The notes beneath the pieces are model-generated. The model saw only the letters and a program-made list of their open reading frames with translations. It was not told the DNA's origin and searched no databases. Both the position numbers and the translations under genes were made by a program. Positions 63,505 through 64,000 of a stretch of 64,000 bases of DNA are shown piece by piece; position 1 is the stretch's first letter, and each line of letters starts with the position of its first letter. Location: NCBI RefSeq assembly GCF_027912515.1, contig NZ_CP115464.1, forward strand, positions 2,356,001 to 2,420,000, written 5' to 3'. This DNA comes from Brevundimonas sp. NIBR10 (GTDB lineage Bacteria > Pseudomonadota > Alphaproteobacteria > Caulobacterales > Caulobacteraceae).

Positions 63505-64000
63505 TCAGGCCCTCGGCAGGCCGAGCATCCGCTCGGCGATGATGTTGCGCTGGATCTCGTTCGATCCGGCGTAGATCGGACCCGCGAGGGCGAAGATATA
63601 GTCCTCCAGCCAGTCGACTGCCGTCGTGCCCAGGTCTGGCGGCGCCAACTCGGCCCGGTCACCCAGAATGTCGAGCGCGGTCTGGTGCAGGGCGATATCC
63701 ATTTCGGACCAGAAGATCTTGTTTGTCGAGGACTCCGGCCCGATCGATCCGCCCGCCGTCAGGCGCGACGCGGTCGAATAGATCGACAGGGCATAGGCGT
63801 CGGCATCCATCCAGCTCTGGGCCACGCGCTCGGCAACCGAGGCCGGGAGCGAGTTCTTGTTGTTTTCGTACAGTGTCAGCAGGTTGGACGCCGCGACTTG
63901 ATAACGGGCGGGCGAGCGTAGCATCAGCCCGCGCTCGAACCCTGCGGTGGCCATGCAGACGTGCCAGCCCTGGCCTTCGTCGCCCAAGCGATCGGCAACC
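63505..64000 (-). CDS. Acyl-CoA dehydrogenase, partial (start beyond window)
   Basis: C-terminal 165 residues, open to the window edge: GDEGQGWHVCMATAGFERGL, then IYAGSNEIQRNIIAERMLGL. It pairs with the gene at 62469 as a second two-gene dehydrogenase. The N-terminal FAD/substrate part is outside the window. Confidence 0.9.
   Translation of the reverse strand, partial: VADRLGDEGQGWHVCMATAGFERGLMLRSPARYQVAASNLLTLYENNKNSLPASVAERVAQSWMDADAYALSIYSTASRLTAGGSIGPESSTNKIFWSEMDIALHQTALDILGDRAELAPPDLGTTAVDWLEDYIFALAGPIYAGSNEIQRNIIAERMLGLPRA

Noticed and set aside
1..64000. CRISPR arrays, IS elements, integrases, rRNA and tRNA genes
   Set aside because: Looked for regular repeats, transposase-like proteins and clover-leaf sequences; none was convincing by eye.

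Overview
The window looks like chromosomal DNA from a high-GC alphaproteobacterium of the Caulobacterales, most likely Brevundimonas or a close relative. The reasons are the Caulobacter-type flagellar genes (fliX divergent from flgI-cheL-flbY, with a sigma54-like promoter and a CtrA-like site between them), a GTTC-N7-GTTC type LexA box upstream of uvrA, a single-cysteine DksA and a large TonB-dependent receptor. The genus is inferred from these features; no database was searched.

Region 1 (1 to about 16.5 kb) is mostly housekeeping. It holds uvrA (cut by the left edge), a Phd/PemK-like toxin-antitoxin pair, an ABC-F ATPase, an EAL phosphodiesterase with a degenerate GGDEF-like segment, the flagellar block, dksA, a VapBC pair, gltX, a LOG-family protein and small exported proteins. 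A surface lipoprotein and a TonB-dependent receptor (15.0 to 19.3 kb) form a probable outer-membrane uptake unit.

Region 2 (about 19.4 to 64 kb, open at the right edge) is a dense catabolic island. It contains two cytochromes P450, one of them P450cam-like. Their likely redox partners are also here: one [2Fe-2S] ferredoxin, two ferredoxin reductases and two small [3Fe-4S]-type ferredoxins. There is a Baeyer-Villiger-type monooxygenase with an N-terminal extension, a GMC oxidoreductase and a GlcD-type FAD oxidase. Four classical SDRs and a PRISE-like reductase are present, together with several hydrolases (SGNH, HSL-type alpha/beta, SMP-30, cyclase). CoA-thioester chemistry is represented by an acyl-CoA ligase, two side-by-side acyl-CoA dehydrogenase pairs, two crotonase-fold proteins and a thiolase-like protein paired with a DUF35 Zn-ribbon/OB protein. 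Three MFS transporters and TetR and IclR regulators complete it. Short gaps and ATGA-type overlaps show several operons. The gene set fits hydroxylation of a hydrophobic, probably isoprenoid or alicyclic compound, oxidation to a ketone, Baeyer-Villiger insertion and ester or lactone opening, then CoA activation and side-chain beta-oxidation or retro-aldol cleavage. Paired acyl-CoA dehydrogenases, the thiolase/DUF35 pair and the EchA19-like protein recall actinobacterial steroid side-chain degradation. No ring-cleavage genes (kshA/kstD/hsa type) are visible, so the substrate is unknown.

The most interesting regulatory observation is an inverted repeat, TTAATG-N14-CATTAA, upstream of the acyl-CoA dehydrogenase operon, with a near copy in the promoter region shared by the MFS/small-membrane-protein genes and the ferredoxin genes. 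Together they suggest a regulon inside the island. The translation start of the TIM-barrel gene near 58.35 kb is overlain by a perfect hairpin that includes its ribosome binding site. No transposase, integrase, CRISPR array, rRNA or tRNA was recognised.
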